This document shows, piece after piece, positions 27,355 to 37,438 of a stretch of 64,000 bases of DNA. Position 1 is the stretch's first letter; each line of letters starts with the position of its first letter. A program made the translations under genes and the position numbers. The stretch is from an uncultured Chitinophagaceae bacterium (GTDB lineage Bacteria > Bacteroidota > Bacteroidia > Chitinophagales > Chitinophagaceae). The notes under the pieces were generated by a model that saw nothing but the letters and a program-made list of their open reading frames with translations, made no database searches and was not told the origin of the DNA. The stretch spans positions 1 to 64,000 of the forward strand of contig CALGAP010000011.1 of the NCBI GenBank assembly GCA_937958995.1. The letters are read 5' to 3'.

Positions 27355-28311
27355 ATGAAAAAGATTGGGATACTTTATGGCAAGGAAAGAAGTTTTCCTC
27401 ATGCATTTATTGAAAGAGTCAACAGCAAACAAGTGGATGATGTGAGTGCTGAGCCGGTGCTGATCAACAAAGTGATCCAGGGCGACTGCGACGAGTATGC
27501 GGTGATCATCGACCGCATTTCGCAGGATGTTCCTTTTTATCGTGCATATTTAAAAAATGCTGCTATCTGCGGCACGGCCGTCATCAACAACCCATTCTGG
27601 TGGAGCGCCGATGAAAAATTTTTTAATAACTGTCTCGCTGTGAAAATCGGCGTGCCGGTTCCCAAGACTGTCATTCTACCCTCGCACGATCTTCCTCCCG
27701 ATACCAGCAATGAATCGTTTGCCAACCTGGCCTACCCGCTCGACTGGAAAGGCATCTTCGATTACGTAGGTTTTCCCGCATACATGAAACCGTTTGCCGG
27801 TGGCGGATGGAAAAACGTGTACAAACTTCGCAGCCTGGAAGATTTTTACCAGAATCATCGCGAGACCGGTCAACTGGTGATGTTGCTGCAGGAAGAAATT
27901 GTATTTGAAGAATATTATCGCTGTTATTGTATCGGCGGCAAGTATGTGCGCATCATGCCTTATGAACCGCGCAACCCGCATCATTTGCGTTACCAAGCCA
28001 GTTTCTCCCCCTCGGGCGAGCGACTGAAGCAGATGGAAGAAATTGTCTTGCGCATCAACCAATATCTCGGTTATGATTTTAATACGGTGGAGCTGGCCGT
28101 GCGCGACGGCATTCCGTATGCTATCGACTTCTGCAATCCCGCTCCCGATGCCGACCGCGCCAGCGTGGGCGACGACAATTTTGATTGGGTAGTGGAAACT
28201 GCGGCCACCTACACCATCGAGCGCGCATTGGCGCACGAGCCCGGCAAGGATAATCTTACATGGGGAGAGTATATGAAGCGGAGTGTGTTAAAGAAAGAAT
28301 TGGTTCCCTGA
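27355..28311 (+). CDS. ATP-grasp carboxylate-amine ligase (RimK/glutathione-synthetase-like)
   Basis: A 318-aa cytoplasmic protein. ATP-grasp elements: Lys145 with the Gly-rich loop FAGGGW (147-152), the hinge LLQEEI (177-182), and metal-binding Glu246, Asp258 and Asn261 in the FNTVELAV and AIDFCNPAPDADR segments. It should activate a carboxylate as acyl phosphate and join it to an amine. It is followed 60 bp later by a GCS2-type ligase. Two different amide-forming enzymes side by side suggest stepwise assembly of a short peptide-like molecule; substrates are unknown. The start at 27355 is favoured by the promoter and by the MKKIGILYG beginning. Confidence 0.85.
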   Translation: MKKIGILYGKERSFPHAFIERVNSKQVDDVSAEPVLINKVIQGDCDEYAVIIDRISQDVPFYRAYLKNAAICGTAVINNPFWWSADEKFFNNCLAVKIGVPVPKTVILPSHDLPPDTSNESFANLAYPLDWKGIFDYVGFPAYMKPFAGGGWKNVYKLRSLEDFYQNHRETGQLVMLLQEEIVFEEYYRCYCIGGKYVRIMPYEPRNPHHLRYQASFSPSGERLKQMEEIVLRINQYLGYDFNTVELAVRDGIPYAIDFCNPAPDADRASVGDDNFDWVVETAATYTIERALAHEPGKDNLTWGEYMKRSVLKKELVP

Positions 28312-28371
28312 TGCATGTTATTTGTGATTTTTACTTAGTTCATAAAAATTCAGGTCTAATCAAATAAAATC

Positions 28372-29487
28372 ATGGCAAATCTCAACTTCAGCAATTTCAC
28401 ACTCGGCATAGAAGAAGAATACATGGTCCTGGATCCTGAAACGCGTGAGCTGAAAAGCCATGAACAGAAAATAGTAACCGAAGGACAAAAGATCATCAAA
28501 GACAAGGTGAAGGCCGAAATGCACCAGGCTGTGGTGGAAGTAGGTACAGAAATCTGCGCCAATATTGATGAAGCTTATAAAGATGTTTCCATACTTCGGA
28601 AAACCATATCCGATATTGCCGGCAACCTCGGTTTCTGGGTGGGCGCCAGCGGCACGCATCCGTTCAGTCACTGGGAGCGGCAGCTCATCACCGATCATGT
28701 ACGATATAACGAAATTGTGAATGAATTGCAGGAAGCGGCGCGCAGCAACCTGATTTTCGGTTTGCACGTGCATGTAGGTATGGAGACGCGCGAAATGGCC
28801 AACCATATCGCCAACTCCACGCGCTATTTTTTACCCCATATCTATGCACTCAGCACCAACTCGCCATTCTGGGAAGGCAGATATACGGGTTATAAATCAT
28901 TCCGAACAAAAGTGTTTGATAAATTTCCGCGCACAGGCATCCCCGAAGTGTTTAATACCATAGAGGACTACGACAATTTTGTGAAGATGCTGGTGAAGAC
29001 GAACTGTATTGACAATGCAAAAAAAATATGGTGGGACCTGCGCGTGCATCCTTTTTTCAATACCGTTGAATTCCGCATTTGCGATGTACCCATGACGGTG
29101 CCGGAGACCATTGCTATTGCGGCTTTGTTCCAGGCGGTGTGCGCAAAGATTTACAAACTGCGCATGCAAAATCTTAATTTCATACAATACCCACGGCCCC
29201 TGATCAACGAGAATAAATGGCGCGCCAGCCGCTACGGTATTGATGGCAGGCTGATCGATTTTGGCAAGGAAGAAGAAGTAAACACCCGCGTTCTGATATA
29301 CGAGTTGCTTGATTTTGTGGACGATGTGGTAGATCATCTGGGCAGCCGCCATGCCATCGGTTATGTTTCCAAAATACTGGAAGCAGGTACCGGCGCCGAC
29401 CGGCAACTGAAGGCTTATGAGGAAACCAAAAGCCTCACCAGCGTGGTGGATTATATTCATGATCAGTTTTTAAGCGGCGCTATATAA
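28372..29487 (+). CDS. Carboxylate-amine ligase of the GCS2/YbdK family
   Basis: A 371-aa protein of glutamate-cysteine ligase family 2. Typical segments: LGIEEEYMVLD near the N-terminus (acidic nucleotide/metal site), HQAVVEVGTEICAN, GLHVHVGM, and a C-terminal SRYGIDGRLIDF. Related enzymes ligate glutamate or another acid to an amine using ATP; YbdK has weak glutamate-cysteine ligase activity. Its neighbours are an ATP-grasp ligase and an esterase, and farther on a class I amidotransferase and a second ATP-grasp protein, a combination typical of amidoligase pathways. Confidence 0.92.
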   Translation: MANLNFSNFTLGIEEEYMVLDPETRELKSHEQKIVTEGQKIIKDKVKAEMHQAVVEVGTEICANIDEAYKDVSILRKTISDIAGNLGFWVGASGTHPFSHWERQLITDHVRYNEIVNELQEAARSNLIFGLHVHVGMETREMANHIANSTRYFLPHIYALSTNSPFWEGRYTGYKSFRTKVFDKFPRTGIPEVFNTIEDYDNFVKMLVKTNCIDNAKKIWWDLRVHPFFNTVEFRICDVPMTVPETIAIAALFQAVCAKIYKLRMQNLNFIQYPRPLINENKWRASRYGIDGRLIDFGKEEEVNTRVLIYELLDFVDDVVDHLGSRHAIGYVSKILEAGTGADRQLKAYEETKSLTSVVDYIHDQFLSGAI

Positions 29488-29527
29488 GAAACTCACCCCG
29501 CGGCAACCGCTTTCCGGCCAAAAAAAG

Positions 29528-29535
29528 TACATTTG
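29528..29535 (+). promoter_or_regulatory. Candidate -7 box (TACATTTG) of the surface lipoprotein gene
   Basis: A full TAnnTTTG match 20 nt before the lipoprotein ATG. No TTG is seen at the usual upstream distance. Confidence 0.4.
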
Positions 29536-29555
29536 GGCATAAACCGACTAAGCAT

Positions 29556-30170
29556 ATGAAGAGGTTGCTGCATATCCTGGTACCCGCTGTTGTAGTGCTT
29601 TTGCTGACAGCCTGCCAAAAAGAAGAAAGTCTTGAACTCGGAACCAATGATCCCGGCACCGGCGGTCCCGGTACGGGCGACCCCGGCGGTGGCGGCGGAG
29701 GCGGCAGCAGCACCACCTACTACCTGGAATGCAAGATTGCCGGCCAGGCCAAGACCTTCAACTTCGACCTGGGTGTCGAGAGAGATGAAGATGAAAACTC
29801 AGGCGAAATAGCCACCACCATCACCGGTTTTGCCAAAGAAGACATCTCCGATAATGAAGCCTTTATACTGATGATCCAGACCAGTGGCGAACTCACCACC
29901 GGCACTTATGGCGTGACCAACGTTACAGGCACCCTGGTATTGGCAGGATACCAGCCCAGCGGCGCAGACATAGCGCCTTTCATGACAAGTACGGGGCTGA
30001 CAATGGGCACTCCCTTCTCTATCGTTGTTACAAAGGCAACCAGCACCGAAGTGGAAGGCACTTTCGGCGGCACTTTGTTTGAAATCGATCTCAGTGACGA
30101 TCCTGATATTCCCGGCCCCACCACGCCAACCAAATTGGTGACCGACGGAAAGTTCAGGGTGAAATACTAG
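29556..30170 (+). CDS. Putative surface-exposed lipoprotein, unknown function
   Basis: A 204-aa protein with a lipoprotein signal (LLLTAC, Cys20). The Cys is followed by QKEE, close to the QKDDE-type lipoprotein export signal known from Capnocytophaga, so the protein is probably shown on the cell surface. A Gly/Pro-rich linker (about 30-52) leads to a beta-rich domain of about 150 residues. Similar small domains occur in many Bacteroidota lipoproteins of unknown role. It has its own -7 box. Confidence 0.75.
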   Translation: MKRLLHILVPAVVVLLLTACQKEESLELGTNDPGTGGPGTGDPGGGGGGGSSTTYYLECKIAGQAKTFNFDLGVERDEDENSGEIATTITGFAKEDISDNEAFILMIQTSGELTTGTYGVTNVTGTLVLAGYQPSGADIAPFMTSTGLTMGTPFSIVVTKATSTEVEGTFGGTLFEIDLSDDPDIPGPTTPTKLVTDGKFRVKY

Positions 30171-30319
30171 CAGCCCATCTATGCATGCCCCGGGGTTTGC
30201 GTATTCATGAAAATAGGGCCATAATTATTGCCAGCGGCATAACAAAAAAAAGCGCTTCACGTTACTTGCTATAGGCCACCTTGCAACGTATATATGTGAG
30301 TACGCACTACCGAAAAACT

Positions 30320-33300
30320 ATGAAGCAATTTGTACTTTGGCTTGTCATCCTCACTCTTGCCTTATCCCTGCAAGCCCAGAACCAAAACCCCGGTAAGAAA
30401 AACTTCCAGCGCTGCGCTACCGACGAGTACCTGCAGAAATTGCTGGCAAAAGATCCCGGGCTTAAGTCAAGACTTGAAGCCGCAGAGATCCAGTTGTCGC
30501 GTACCATGGATCAAAAATTCCGTCTCCAGAAACAACAAGGCAATCATCGCATCAACTCCACGGTTACTATTCCTGTAGTTGTTCATATCATTTTACCCAA
30601 TCCTGAAATAGTGACCGACGCCGATGTGCAGTGGCAGATAGACAGGCTGAATACCGATTTTGCCGGTCTGAATGAGGACAGCGTAAATGCCGGGCCATTT
30701 GCCAGCCTTTTTGGCCACTCCAATATCCAGTTTTGCCTGGCCCAACGCGATCCCCGCGGTAATCCAACCAACGGCATTCAACGAATTGCTTCTAACACCA
30801 AATTCGATCAGAATAATTTCAATAACCTCAAGTACGCTTCCAACTGCGGCGCCGATGCCTGGGATACGGAGCAATACTTCAATATCTGGGTGGCTGAATC
30901 AACCGATGGTACCCTGGGCATAGCAACCTTTCCGCATGGCGGACCCGATAACGAACAAGGTATCGTGATTGCGCATGAAGGTTTCGGTAATAATCCCGCC
31001 TACACAGCTCCCAACTTTAACCTGGGCCGCACTGCAGTGCATGAAGCAGGTCATTTCTTTTTTGCCATGCATATATGGGGCGATGGCGGCGGCTGCCGGC
31101 CTGATTTTCCCGTTGTATCGGGTCTTACAGGTAGTTGGGTCGACGATACGCCCACGCAAAGTGGTCCTACCAACGGATGCCCTTCAGGAATCCTGGCCGC
31201 CGGTTGCGGCAGTCCCAACCCGCCGGGCAAGATGTACCAAAACTACATGGACTACACCAACGATGCCTGCTATTGCATGTTTACCAAAAACCAGGTATTG
31301 CGCATGGAAGCCGCGCTGGAATTGTTTCGGGGCAGCCTGATGACTTCCGACAAATGCACGCCGGCACCGATATTTCCGAATGATGCAGCCCTTTTTGCCA
31401 TCATCGCACCACGCCCGGCAAACAGTTGCTCCTTTGTTGGCAACAATACCTGCGATTCAGATATTTCACCCATTGTTACGCTCAGGAATTATGGCTCCGC
31501 CAATCTTACCAGCGTTGTTTTCAATATCAAGGTGGACAACAATGCTCCCACCACTTTCCACTGGACCGGCAACCTGGCGCCAAATGCAAGCCTGAACGTC
31601 ACGCTGCCTGCCGTTTTCGCTGCGCCTGGCTCTCATACGCTCACTATTTACGTAACCGACCCTAATGGAAGCGCCGACGGCCGCAATACGAACGATACGT
31701 TGTCGGTAGACTTCAACGTAGTCTCTTCACAAAGCTTACCGCTGACACAGGGTTTTGAATCTGCTACGTTTCCGCCCCCAGGCTGGCTCATCATCAACCA
31801 GCCCTCAACAAGCACTACCTGGGAACGCACGACCCTTGCCTCCAAAGAAGGAACCGCTTCCGCACGCATTCGTTTCTACGATTATTCAAATGGCGATGGT
31901 CACACAGATTACCTGGTTTCTTCACCAGTTGACGTAGGCGATGAAGGCCAGGTGATACTCAGTTTCGACCGCGCCTATTGGCCGTACAGCACCGATCCTT
32001 CGTATGCCGATTCGCTGGCAATAGTGGTATCAACAGACTGCGGCGCTACGTTCACCGAAGTATGGAAGCGTGGCGGCGTAGAGCTGGCGAGCGTACCGGG
32101 AACTACCTCCAGCGCTTTTGTTCCCACTGCTTCGCAATGGTCTAATACCAAGATCAACCTGCGGCCATTCATAGGAAATGCCAGCAAGATTGTGGTCGGC
32201 TTCAAGGCTACAAATATGTTTGGCAATAATCTTTACCTCGACAATATACTCATCAACGATGATGACGCCCTGATTACCGATGCGCAGGTCACGCAAATAC
32301 AAAAACCTCTTCCGCATGAATGCGAAATCAACAGCATTCAGCCGGTATTCATACTGCGCAATAACGGTACAGATACCCTGACAAAGGTTTCCATTGTGGT
32401 GGAGCTGGATAACAATATCGTTGACTCCATTCACTGGACAGGCTCATTAAACCCCGGCCAGACGCTGGACGTGCAGGGCAAAAATCTAGCTACACCTAAC
32501 GACATAGCGCACACTCTGCGCGCATGGACCGTGAACCCGAATGGAATGCCCGATGCAGACACCCATAATGACACAGCGCGTAAGAACTTCTTTGTGCACT
32601 CATTGCATACCTGGGAAAAACTATATACAGAATCGTTCGAAAACATCAGCTTCAACCCCGCCCAGTATTGGATGATCGACTCGTCGAATACGGGATACAG
32701 CTGGGAGAAAAATACCAAGGCTGCCACAGACGGCAACACTTCTATGTGGGTGAGGAATTTCCGGTTTCACAGCGCCGCGCAGAAAGAAAACCTGTATTGC
32801 AGGTTGCTGCAATACTCCGGTGAATTCGACTCCCTGTATGTTATTTTTGATGTATCGCATGCACGCCGCATCCCCTCGAGTTTTGCGCCCGACACGCTCG
32901 AAGTGTTGCTGACAAAAGACTGCGGCCAGACCTTCGAGACGCTCTACAAAAAATGGGGCAGCCAGCTGGCCACCACCACCTCAACCACCCACGCGCCGGG
33001 TGATACCCTGGGCTTTGTTCCTTCCCCCGGCCAATGGCGCACTGAACAACTCGACATTACCGACCGGGTGACGCCTTCGACGAAATTCATGATTGTGTTC
33101 AGGAGCACCAGCAACCAAGACAACAATATTTTCCTTGACAATATTCAATTCAAAGGCGTGCTGTTGCCCTCGCGGCTCAAACAAAACGGCTTCCTGGTAT
33201 ATCCCAATCCGTTCGAAGGCCAGTTCATCATTCGTCACATTACGCCACCCGCCAACCTGCGCTATGTGGTGGTGACCAATGCCGCCGGGCAAACTGTGTA

Positions 33301-33430
33301 CAGGCGCCATTTCAGCGGCGATGCCAGCAATTTCATTTTCGTAAACCTGGACAACCATAGCGCGGGCTTTTATCATGTGAAGCTGGTTTATTCGGATAAG
33401 GTGGTAGATGCGAAACTGATAAAAAGATGA
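30320..33430 (+). CDS. Secreted M43 (pappalysin-type) metalloprotease with T9SS type A sorting domain
   Basis: A 1036-aa protein with a signal peptide (ATG at 30320, cut near QAQ). The catalytic domain has the metzincin motif HEAGHFFFAMH (zinc ligands His241, His245, His251; Glu242) and a Met-turn in YMDYTNDACYC. Two repeated modules follow, each a CARDB-like domain (VTLRNYGSANL; FILRNNGTDTL) plus a jelly-roll/MAM-like domain (TQGFESATFPPPGW; YTESFENISFNP). The C-terminus is a T9SS type A domain (FLVYPNPFEGQF, SAGFYHVKLV). It is exported through the outer membrane and acts as an extracellular protease. The TTG at 30281 was rejected as the start because it precedes the signal peptide. Confidence 0.9.
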   Translation: MKQFVLWLVILTLALSLQAQNQNPGKKNFQRCATDEYLQKLLAKDPGLKSRLEAAEIQLSRTMDQKFRLQKQQGNHRINSTVTIPVVVHIILPNPEIVTDADVQWQIDRLNTDFAGLNEDSVNAGPFASLFGHSNIQFCLAQRDPRGNPTNGIQRIASNTKFDQNNFNNLKYASNCGADAWDTEQYFNIWVAESTDGTLGIATFPHGGPDNEQGIVIAHEGFGNNPAYTAPNFNLGRTAVHEAGHFFFAMHIWGDGGGCRPDFPVVSGLTGSWVDDTPTQSGPTNGCPSGILAAGCGSPNPPGKMYQNYMDYTNDACYCMFTKNQVLRMEAALELFRGSLMTSDKCTPAPIFPNDAALFAIIAPRPANSCSFVGNNTCDSDISPIVTLRNYGSANLTSVVFNIKVDNNAPTTFHWTGNLAPNASLNVTLPAVFAAPGSHTLTIYVTDPNGSADGRNTNDTLSVDFNVVSSQSLPLTQGFESATFPPPGWLIINQPSTSTTWERTTLASKEGTASARIRFYDYSNGDGHTDYLVSSPVDVGDEGQVILSFDRAYWPYSTDPSYADSLAIVVSTDCGATFTEVWKRGGVELASVPGTTSSAFVPTASQWSNTKINLRPFIGNASKIVVGFKATNMFGNNLYLDNILINDDDALITDAQVTQIQKPLPHECEINSIQPVFILRNNGTDTLTKVSIVVELDNNIVDSIHWTGSLNPGQTLDVQGKNLATPNDIAHTLRAWTVNPNGMPDADTHNDTARKNFFVHSLHTWEKLYTESFENISFNPAQYWMIDSSNTGYSWEKNTKAATDGNTSMWVRNFRFHSAAQKENLYCRLLQYSGEFDSLYVIFDVSHARRIPSSFAPDTLEVLLTKDCGQTFETLYKKWGSQLATTTSTTHAPGDTLGFVPSPGQWRTEQLDITDRVTPSTKFMIVFRSTSNQDNNIFLDNIQFKGVLLPSRLKQNGFLVYPNPFEGQFIIRHITPPANLRYVVVTNAAGQTVYRRHFSGDASNFIFVNLDNHSAGFYHVKLVYSDKVVDAKLIKR

Positions 33431-33484
33431 GCGTGGATTTTAATCCCTGTTTATATTAGCGGCTTCAAACTAATATGCATCGCC

Positions 33485-35125
33485 ATGAGACTACTGCTAC
33501 CCGTTCTTATCTTCGCCGCTGTGTGCGCGCGCGGTCAGATCGTCGACACAGCCGCCATCAGCCGGGCAGTTTCTTTGTTTGATCTGCATTTTACCCCGGC
33601 AGAAATCGATTCAATGGTTGACGGTGTGAAAGAAAACCTGCAGAATTATCAAAAGATGCACCGCCAGCCCACGCCCAATGATCTTCCCTTCCCATTTGCT
33701 TTTAATCCCGCGCCTGCCGGATTGAAGGTGCCGGTAAAACAACAGCCGGTGCAATGGAATATTCCCAACAATGTTTCATTGCCCGCCAATAAAAATGAGC
33801 TGGCGTTTTACTCCATTCCGCAACTTGCCTCTTTGATAAAAAACAAAAAGATCAGTTCTGTTGAACTCACGCGCTTTTTTCTCGACCGCCTCAAAAAATG
33901 GGGCGACACGCTGGAGTGCGTCATCACCTTGACGGAAGAGCTCGCCTTAAAAGAAGCCGCCGCTGCCGATGAAGAGATCAGAAAAGGTATTTACCGCGGA
34001 CCATTGCATGGTATACCGTATGGACTGAAAGACTTGTTTGCGGTGAAAGGATATAAGACCACCTGGGGCTCGGTACCCTACAAAGACCAGGTGATTGACG
34101 AAGATGCCTTTGTCTATACGCAATTGAAAAAAGCCGGTGCGGTATTGTGCGCCAAACTAACTCTCGGCGAGTTGGCTTTTGCCGATCAGTGGTTTGGCGG
34201 ACGCACGCGCAATCCCTGGAATCTTGCACGCGGCTCCAGCGGCTCATCGGCGGGTTCTGCTTCTGCTACCGTGGCAGGATTATTGCCCTTCGCAATCGGC
34301 ACCGAAACCTGGGGCTCGATCGTTTCTCCCTCGCATACCTGCGGCGCCACCGGACTGCGCCCCACATTTGGCTCGGTGAGCCGCAGCGGCGCTATGGTGC
34401 TGAGCTGGAGCCTCGACAAAGCCGGACCTATATGTCGTAGCGCCGAAGACGCTGCCATCGTATTTTACTATATGAAAGGCACCGATGGAAAAGATGCAAG
34501 CGCTGTAGAGCGCGCATTTAATTTCAATCCCAAAGTCGATTTCAAAAAACTTCGTATAGCCTATGCCGTGAATTACTTCAAAACTTTGCCGGCAGGCAGC
34601 CAGCAACATGAAGTATTGGAGACTTTCAAAAAATTAGGAGCCAACCTGCAGGCGGTTGATTTTCCCGACAGCACCATTTATCCTTATCCCATTATGGACC
34701 CGATCATCAGCGCAGAGGCCGGGGCCGCTTTTGATGAGCTGACCCGCAGCGATAAAGATGACCTGATACATCGGCAGGACAAAAATTTCTGGCCAAATAT
34801 TTTCCGCGTGTCACGACTGGTTCCGGCAGTGGAATATATCAACGCCAACAGGCATCGCACCCGGTTGATGGAAGGTTTGAATCATTTCATGAAGAATTAC
34901 GACGTGGTGATTGTGCCGACATATGCAGGCAACCAGCTGGCCATGACCAATCTTACCGGTCATCCCGTAGTGGTGTTCCCTATCGGTTTTGGCAGCAATG
35001 GACTGCCCAACAGCATTACTTTAATCGGTAACTTGTACGATGATGCTACCATATTGGCGGTAGCAAAAGCTTACCAGGACGCGACAGATTTTCATAAAAA
35101 ACATCCGGACAAATTTTTGCAATGA
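33485..35125 (+). CDS. Secreted amidase (amidase signature family)
   Basis: A 546-aa protein with a signal peptide (about 1-18). The AS-family Ser-cisSer-Lys triad is readable: Lys182 (GLKDLFAVKGY), Ser254 in the Gly/Ser-rich GSSAGSASAT stretch, and nucleophile Ser278 in GTETWGSIVSP. In most family members the residue before the last Gly is Gly or Thr; here it is Trp276. It hydrolyses amide bonds, probably in the periplasm. Its stop overlaps the next start (ATGA), forming an operon with a metal-dependent amidohydrolase and an SGNH hydrolase. Confidence 0.9.
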   Translation: MRLLLPVLIFAAVCARGQIVDTAAISRAVSLFDLHFTPAEIDSMVDGVKENLQNYQKMHRQPTPNDLPFPFAFNPAPAGLKVPVKQQPVQWNIPNNVSLPANKNELAFYSIPQLASLIKNKKISSVELTRFFLDRLKKWGDTLECVITLTEELALKEAAAADEEIRKGIYRGPLHGIPYGLKDLFAVKGYKTTWGSVPYKDQVIDEDAFVYTQLKKAGAVLCAKLTLGELAFADQWFGGRTRNPWNLARGSSGSSAGSASATVAGLLPFAIGTETWGSIVSPSHTCGATGLRPTFGSVSRSGAMVLSWSLDKAGPICRSAEDAAIVFYYMKGTDGKDASAVERAFNFNPKVDFKKLRIAYAVNYFKTLPAGSQQHEVLETFKKLGANLQAVDFPDSTIYPYPIMDPIISAEAGAAFDELTRSDKDDLIHRQDKNFWPNIFRVSRLVPAVEYINANRHRTRLMEGLNHFMKNYDVVIVPTYAGNQLAMTNLTGHPVVVFPIGFGSNGLPNSITLIGNLYDDATILAVAKAYQDATDFHKKHPDKFLQ

Positions 35126-36756
35126 AAAAAGTATATCATCTCTTAGTCGGACTGATTGTATTGGTTGGTTGTAGTACCAAAGAAGAAGCCGATCTGCTGG
35201 TCATCAATGCCACTATTTACACAGTTGATTCCGCTTTCAGTAAGGCCGAGGCGCTGGCGGTAAAAGATGGAAAAATTGTTGCGATTGGCACCACTGCCGA
35301 TCTGCAAAACAAATATGAAGCCACTGAAATCATCGATGCCAATGGAAAATACATTTATCCCGGCTTCATTGATGCACATGCGCATTTTTTTGGTTACGGT
35401 CTGAGTCTTCAGACCGCCGACCTGGTGGGCACCAACAGTTGGGAAGAAATTCTTGAAAAACTCAAAGCATTTGCGCAGCAGAATCCTGAAGGCTGGATTA
35501 TCGGTCGTGGCTGGGATCAGAACGACTGGGAAGTAAAAGAATTTCCGACAAATGAAAAGCTGAATGAATTGTTTCCCGACAGACCAGTCTTACTCACACG
35601 CATTGATGGTCATGCTGCAATTGCAAACAAAGTGGCATTGGACCTGGCCGGTGTAAGAGCAGGCATCCGCCTTACGGGCGGTGAACTGGAAGTGAAAAAC
35701 GGGAAACTCACCGGCATACTAATCGATAACGCTATCGGCCTGGTAAGTGCCAAAATTCCCGGTCCTACCACCGAACAAATTAAAACCGCCTTGCTGAAAG
35801 CGCAGCAAAATTGTTTTGCTGTTGGCCTCACCACTGTTGACGATTGTGGCCTTGATTACCAGGAAGTGCTGCTGATCGACAGTTTCCAGAAAGCAGGCGA
35901 TCTGAAAATGCGCATTTATGCCCTGCTAAGTGATTCCGGGCCCAACTACGATTACATCTTTGAAAAAGGAAAAATAAAAACAGACAGGCTGAACGTTCGT
36001 TCTTTTAAAGTGTATGCCGATGGCGCCCTTGGTTCGAGAGGCGCTTGTTTGTTGGAGCCCTACTCCGACAAACCGGGCTGGCGCGGATTTTTGCTCAGCA
36101 ACCCCGAACATTTCGACAGCGTAGCGAAAGTGATCTATGAAAAAGGCTTTCAAATGTGCACGCACGCCATTGGCGATTCGGGCAATCGTGTTATCCTGAA
36201 TACTTATGCGAAATACCTGAAGGAGAAAAATGACCTGCGCTGGCGTATTGAGCACGCACAGGTGGTGAATGAAAAGGATTTTGCCTTGTTTGGCAGCTAT
36301 AGCGTAATACCTTCAGTACAACCCACACACGCCACCAGCGATATGTATTGGGCTGGTGAAAGACTGGGTGAGGTCCGCGAAAAAGGCGCCTACGCCTATA
36401 AAGATCTTTTGAGGCAAAATGGCTGGGTGGCGTTGGGTACCGATTTCCCGGTAGAAGATATCAGTCCATTAAAAACTTTCTATGCTGCGGTTATTCGTAA
36501 AGATGCCAGGGGCTGGCCTGAGAATGGTTATCAAACAGAAAATGCGCTTTCGCGCGAGGAAGCGCTGCGCGGCATGACCATCTGGGCAGCCAAAAGCAAT
36601 TTTGAAGAAGAGGAAAAAGGCAGCCTGGAAACCGGCAAGCTGGCCGACTTTATTATACTCGACAAAGACCTGATGAGCGCCCCCGAAAAAGAGTTGTTGG
36701 GTATAAACGTGCTGAATACATTTGTAAACGGAGAAAAAGTGTATGAAAAAAAATAA
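35122..36756 (+). CDS. Lipoprotein amidohydrolase (YtcJ-like, Amidohydro_3)
   Basis: A 544-aa protein with a lipoprotein signal (LVGC, Cys17) followed by STKEE, possibly a surface-export signal. The catalytic TIM barrel has the metal motif DAHAHFFG, then HAIGDSGNR, RIEHAQVV and GTDFPVEDISP, in the order typical of YtcJ-like amidohydrolases. These cleave C-N bonds in small amides or cyclic compounds; the substrate is unknown. Overlaps of 4 bp upstream and 14 bp downstream show a tightly coupled three-gene unit with the amidase and the SGNH hydrolase. Confidence 0.9.
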   Translation: MKKVYHLLVGLIVLVGCSTKEEADLLVINATIYTVDSAFSKAEALAVKDGKIVAIGTTADLQNKYEATEIIDANGKYIYPGFIDAHAHFFGYGLSLQTADLVGTNSWEEILEKLKAFAQQNPEGWIIGRGWDQNDWEVKEFPTNEKLNELFPDRPVLLTRIDGHAAIANKVALDLAGVRAGIRLTGGELEVKNGKLTGILIDNAIGLVSAKIPGPTTEQIKTALLKAQQNCFAVGLTTVDDCGLDYQEVLLIDSFQKAGDLKMRIYALLSDSGPNYDYIFEKGKIKTDRLNVRSFKVYADGALGSRGACLLEPYSDKPGWRGFLLSNPEHFDSVAKVIYEKGFQMCTHAIGDSGNRVILNTYAKYLKEKNDLRWRIEHAQVVNEKDFALFGSYSVIPSVQPTHATSDMYWAGERLGEVREKGAYAYKDLLRQNGWVALGTDFPVEDISPLKTFYAAVIRKDARGWPENGYQTENALSREEALRGMTIWAAKSNFEEEEKGSLETGKLADFIILDKDLMSAPEKELLGINVLNTFVNGEKVYEKK

Positions 36757-37423
36757 TTTCCGCGCGGCAATAGCCCTCATTGCCCTCATCATGCTTGCAG
36801 GCTTTGCACCTATGCAACAAAAACAACGTGTCATATTTTTCGGCGATTCCATTACCGAGGCCGGTGTGCGGCCTAAAGGTTATATCACGGTGATGGGCGA
36901 CATGCTCAGGCAAAAAGGTCTTGCTGATCGTTATGAACTGATCGGCGCCGGCATTGGCGGCAACAAGATCTATGATTTGTATTTACGCGTAGAAGACGAT
37001 GTGCTGGCAAAAAATCCGCAGATCGTGTTCATCTACGTGGGCGTGAACGATGTCTGGCACAAACGTGGTGCAGGAACGGGTACAGATGCTGATAAGTTTG
37101 AAAAGTTTTATAACGCACTTATCAAAAAGTTAAAAGATAAAAATATCCGCGTCGTCCTTTGTACCATGACCACCATTGGTGAAAAAACAGATTTCACCAA
37201 CGACCAGGATGGCGATCTGAATCATTATGCCAACATCATCAGGCGGGTAGCAAAAAACAATGAATGTGAACTGGTTGATCTGCGCAAGGCATTTCTGGAA
37301 TACAACCTCCAACACAATACTGAAAATAAAGACAGGGGCATTCTCACTACAGATCGCGTTCACCTGAATGATAAGGGGAACCAGTTAGTTGCCGAAGAAA
37401 TGCTAAAGGTGCTGCTAAAATAA
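36743..37423 (+). CDS. SGNH/GDSL-type hydrolase
   Basis: A 226-aa protein with an N-terminal hydrophobic signal (about 6-22). SGNH blocks are clear: FFGDSITEAG (nucleophile Ser36), a Gly in GAGIGGNK, GVNDVWH (Asn), and the C-terminal DRVHLNDKG dyad. It acts on esters, commonly acetyl groups on carbohydrates or lipids, outside the cytoplasm. It overlaps the amidohydrolase gene by 14 bp, which suggests that the three hydrolases work on one substrate class. Confidence 0.88.
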   Translation: MKKNNFRAAIALIALIMLAGFAPMQQKQRVIFFGDSITEAGVRPKGYITVMGDMLRQKGLADRYELIGAGIGGNKIYDLYLRVEDDVLAKNPQIVFIYVGVNDVWHKRGAGTGTDADKFEKFYNALIKKLKDKNIRVVLCTMTTIGEKTDFTNDQDGDLNHYANIIRRVAKNNECELVDLRKAFLEYNLQHNTENKDRGILTTDRVHLNDKGNQLVAEEMLKVLLK

Positions 37424-37438
37424 CAGGCCTAAAAAAGT

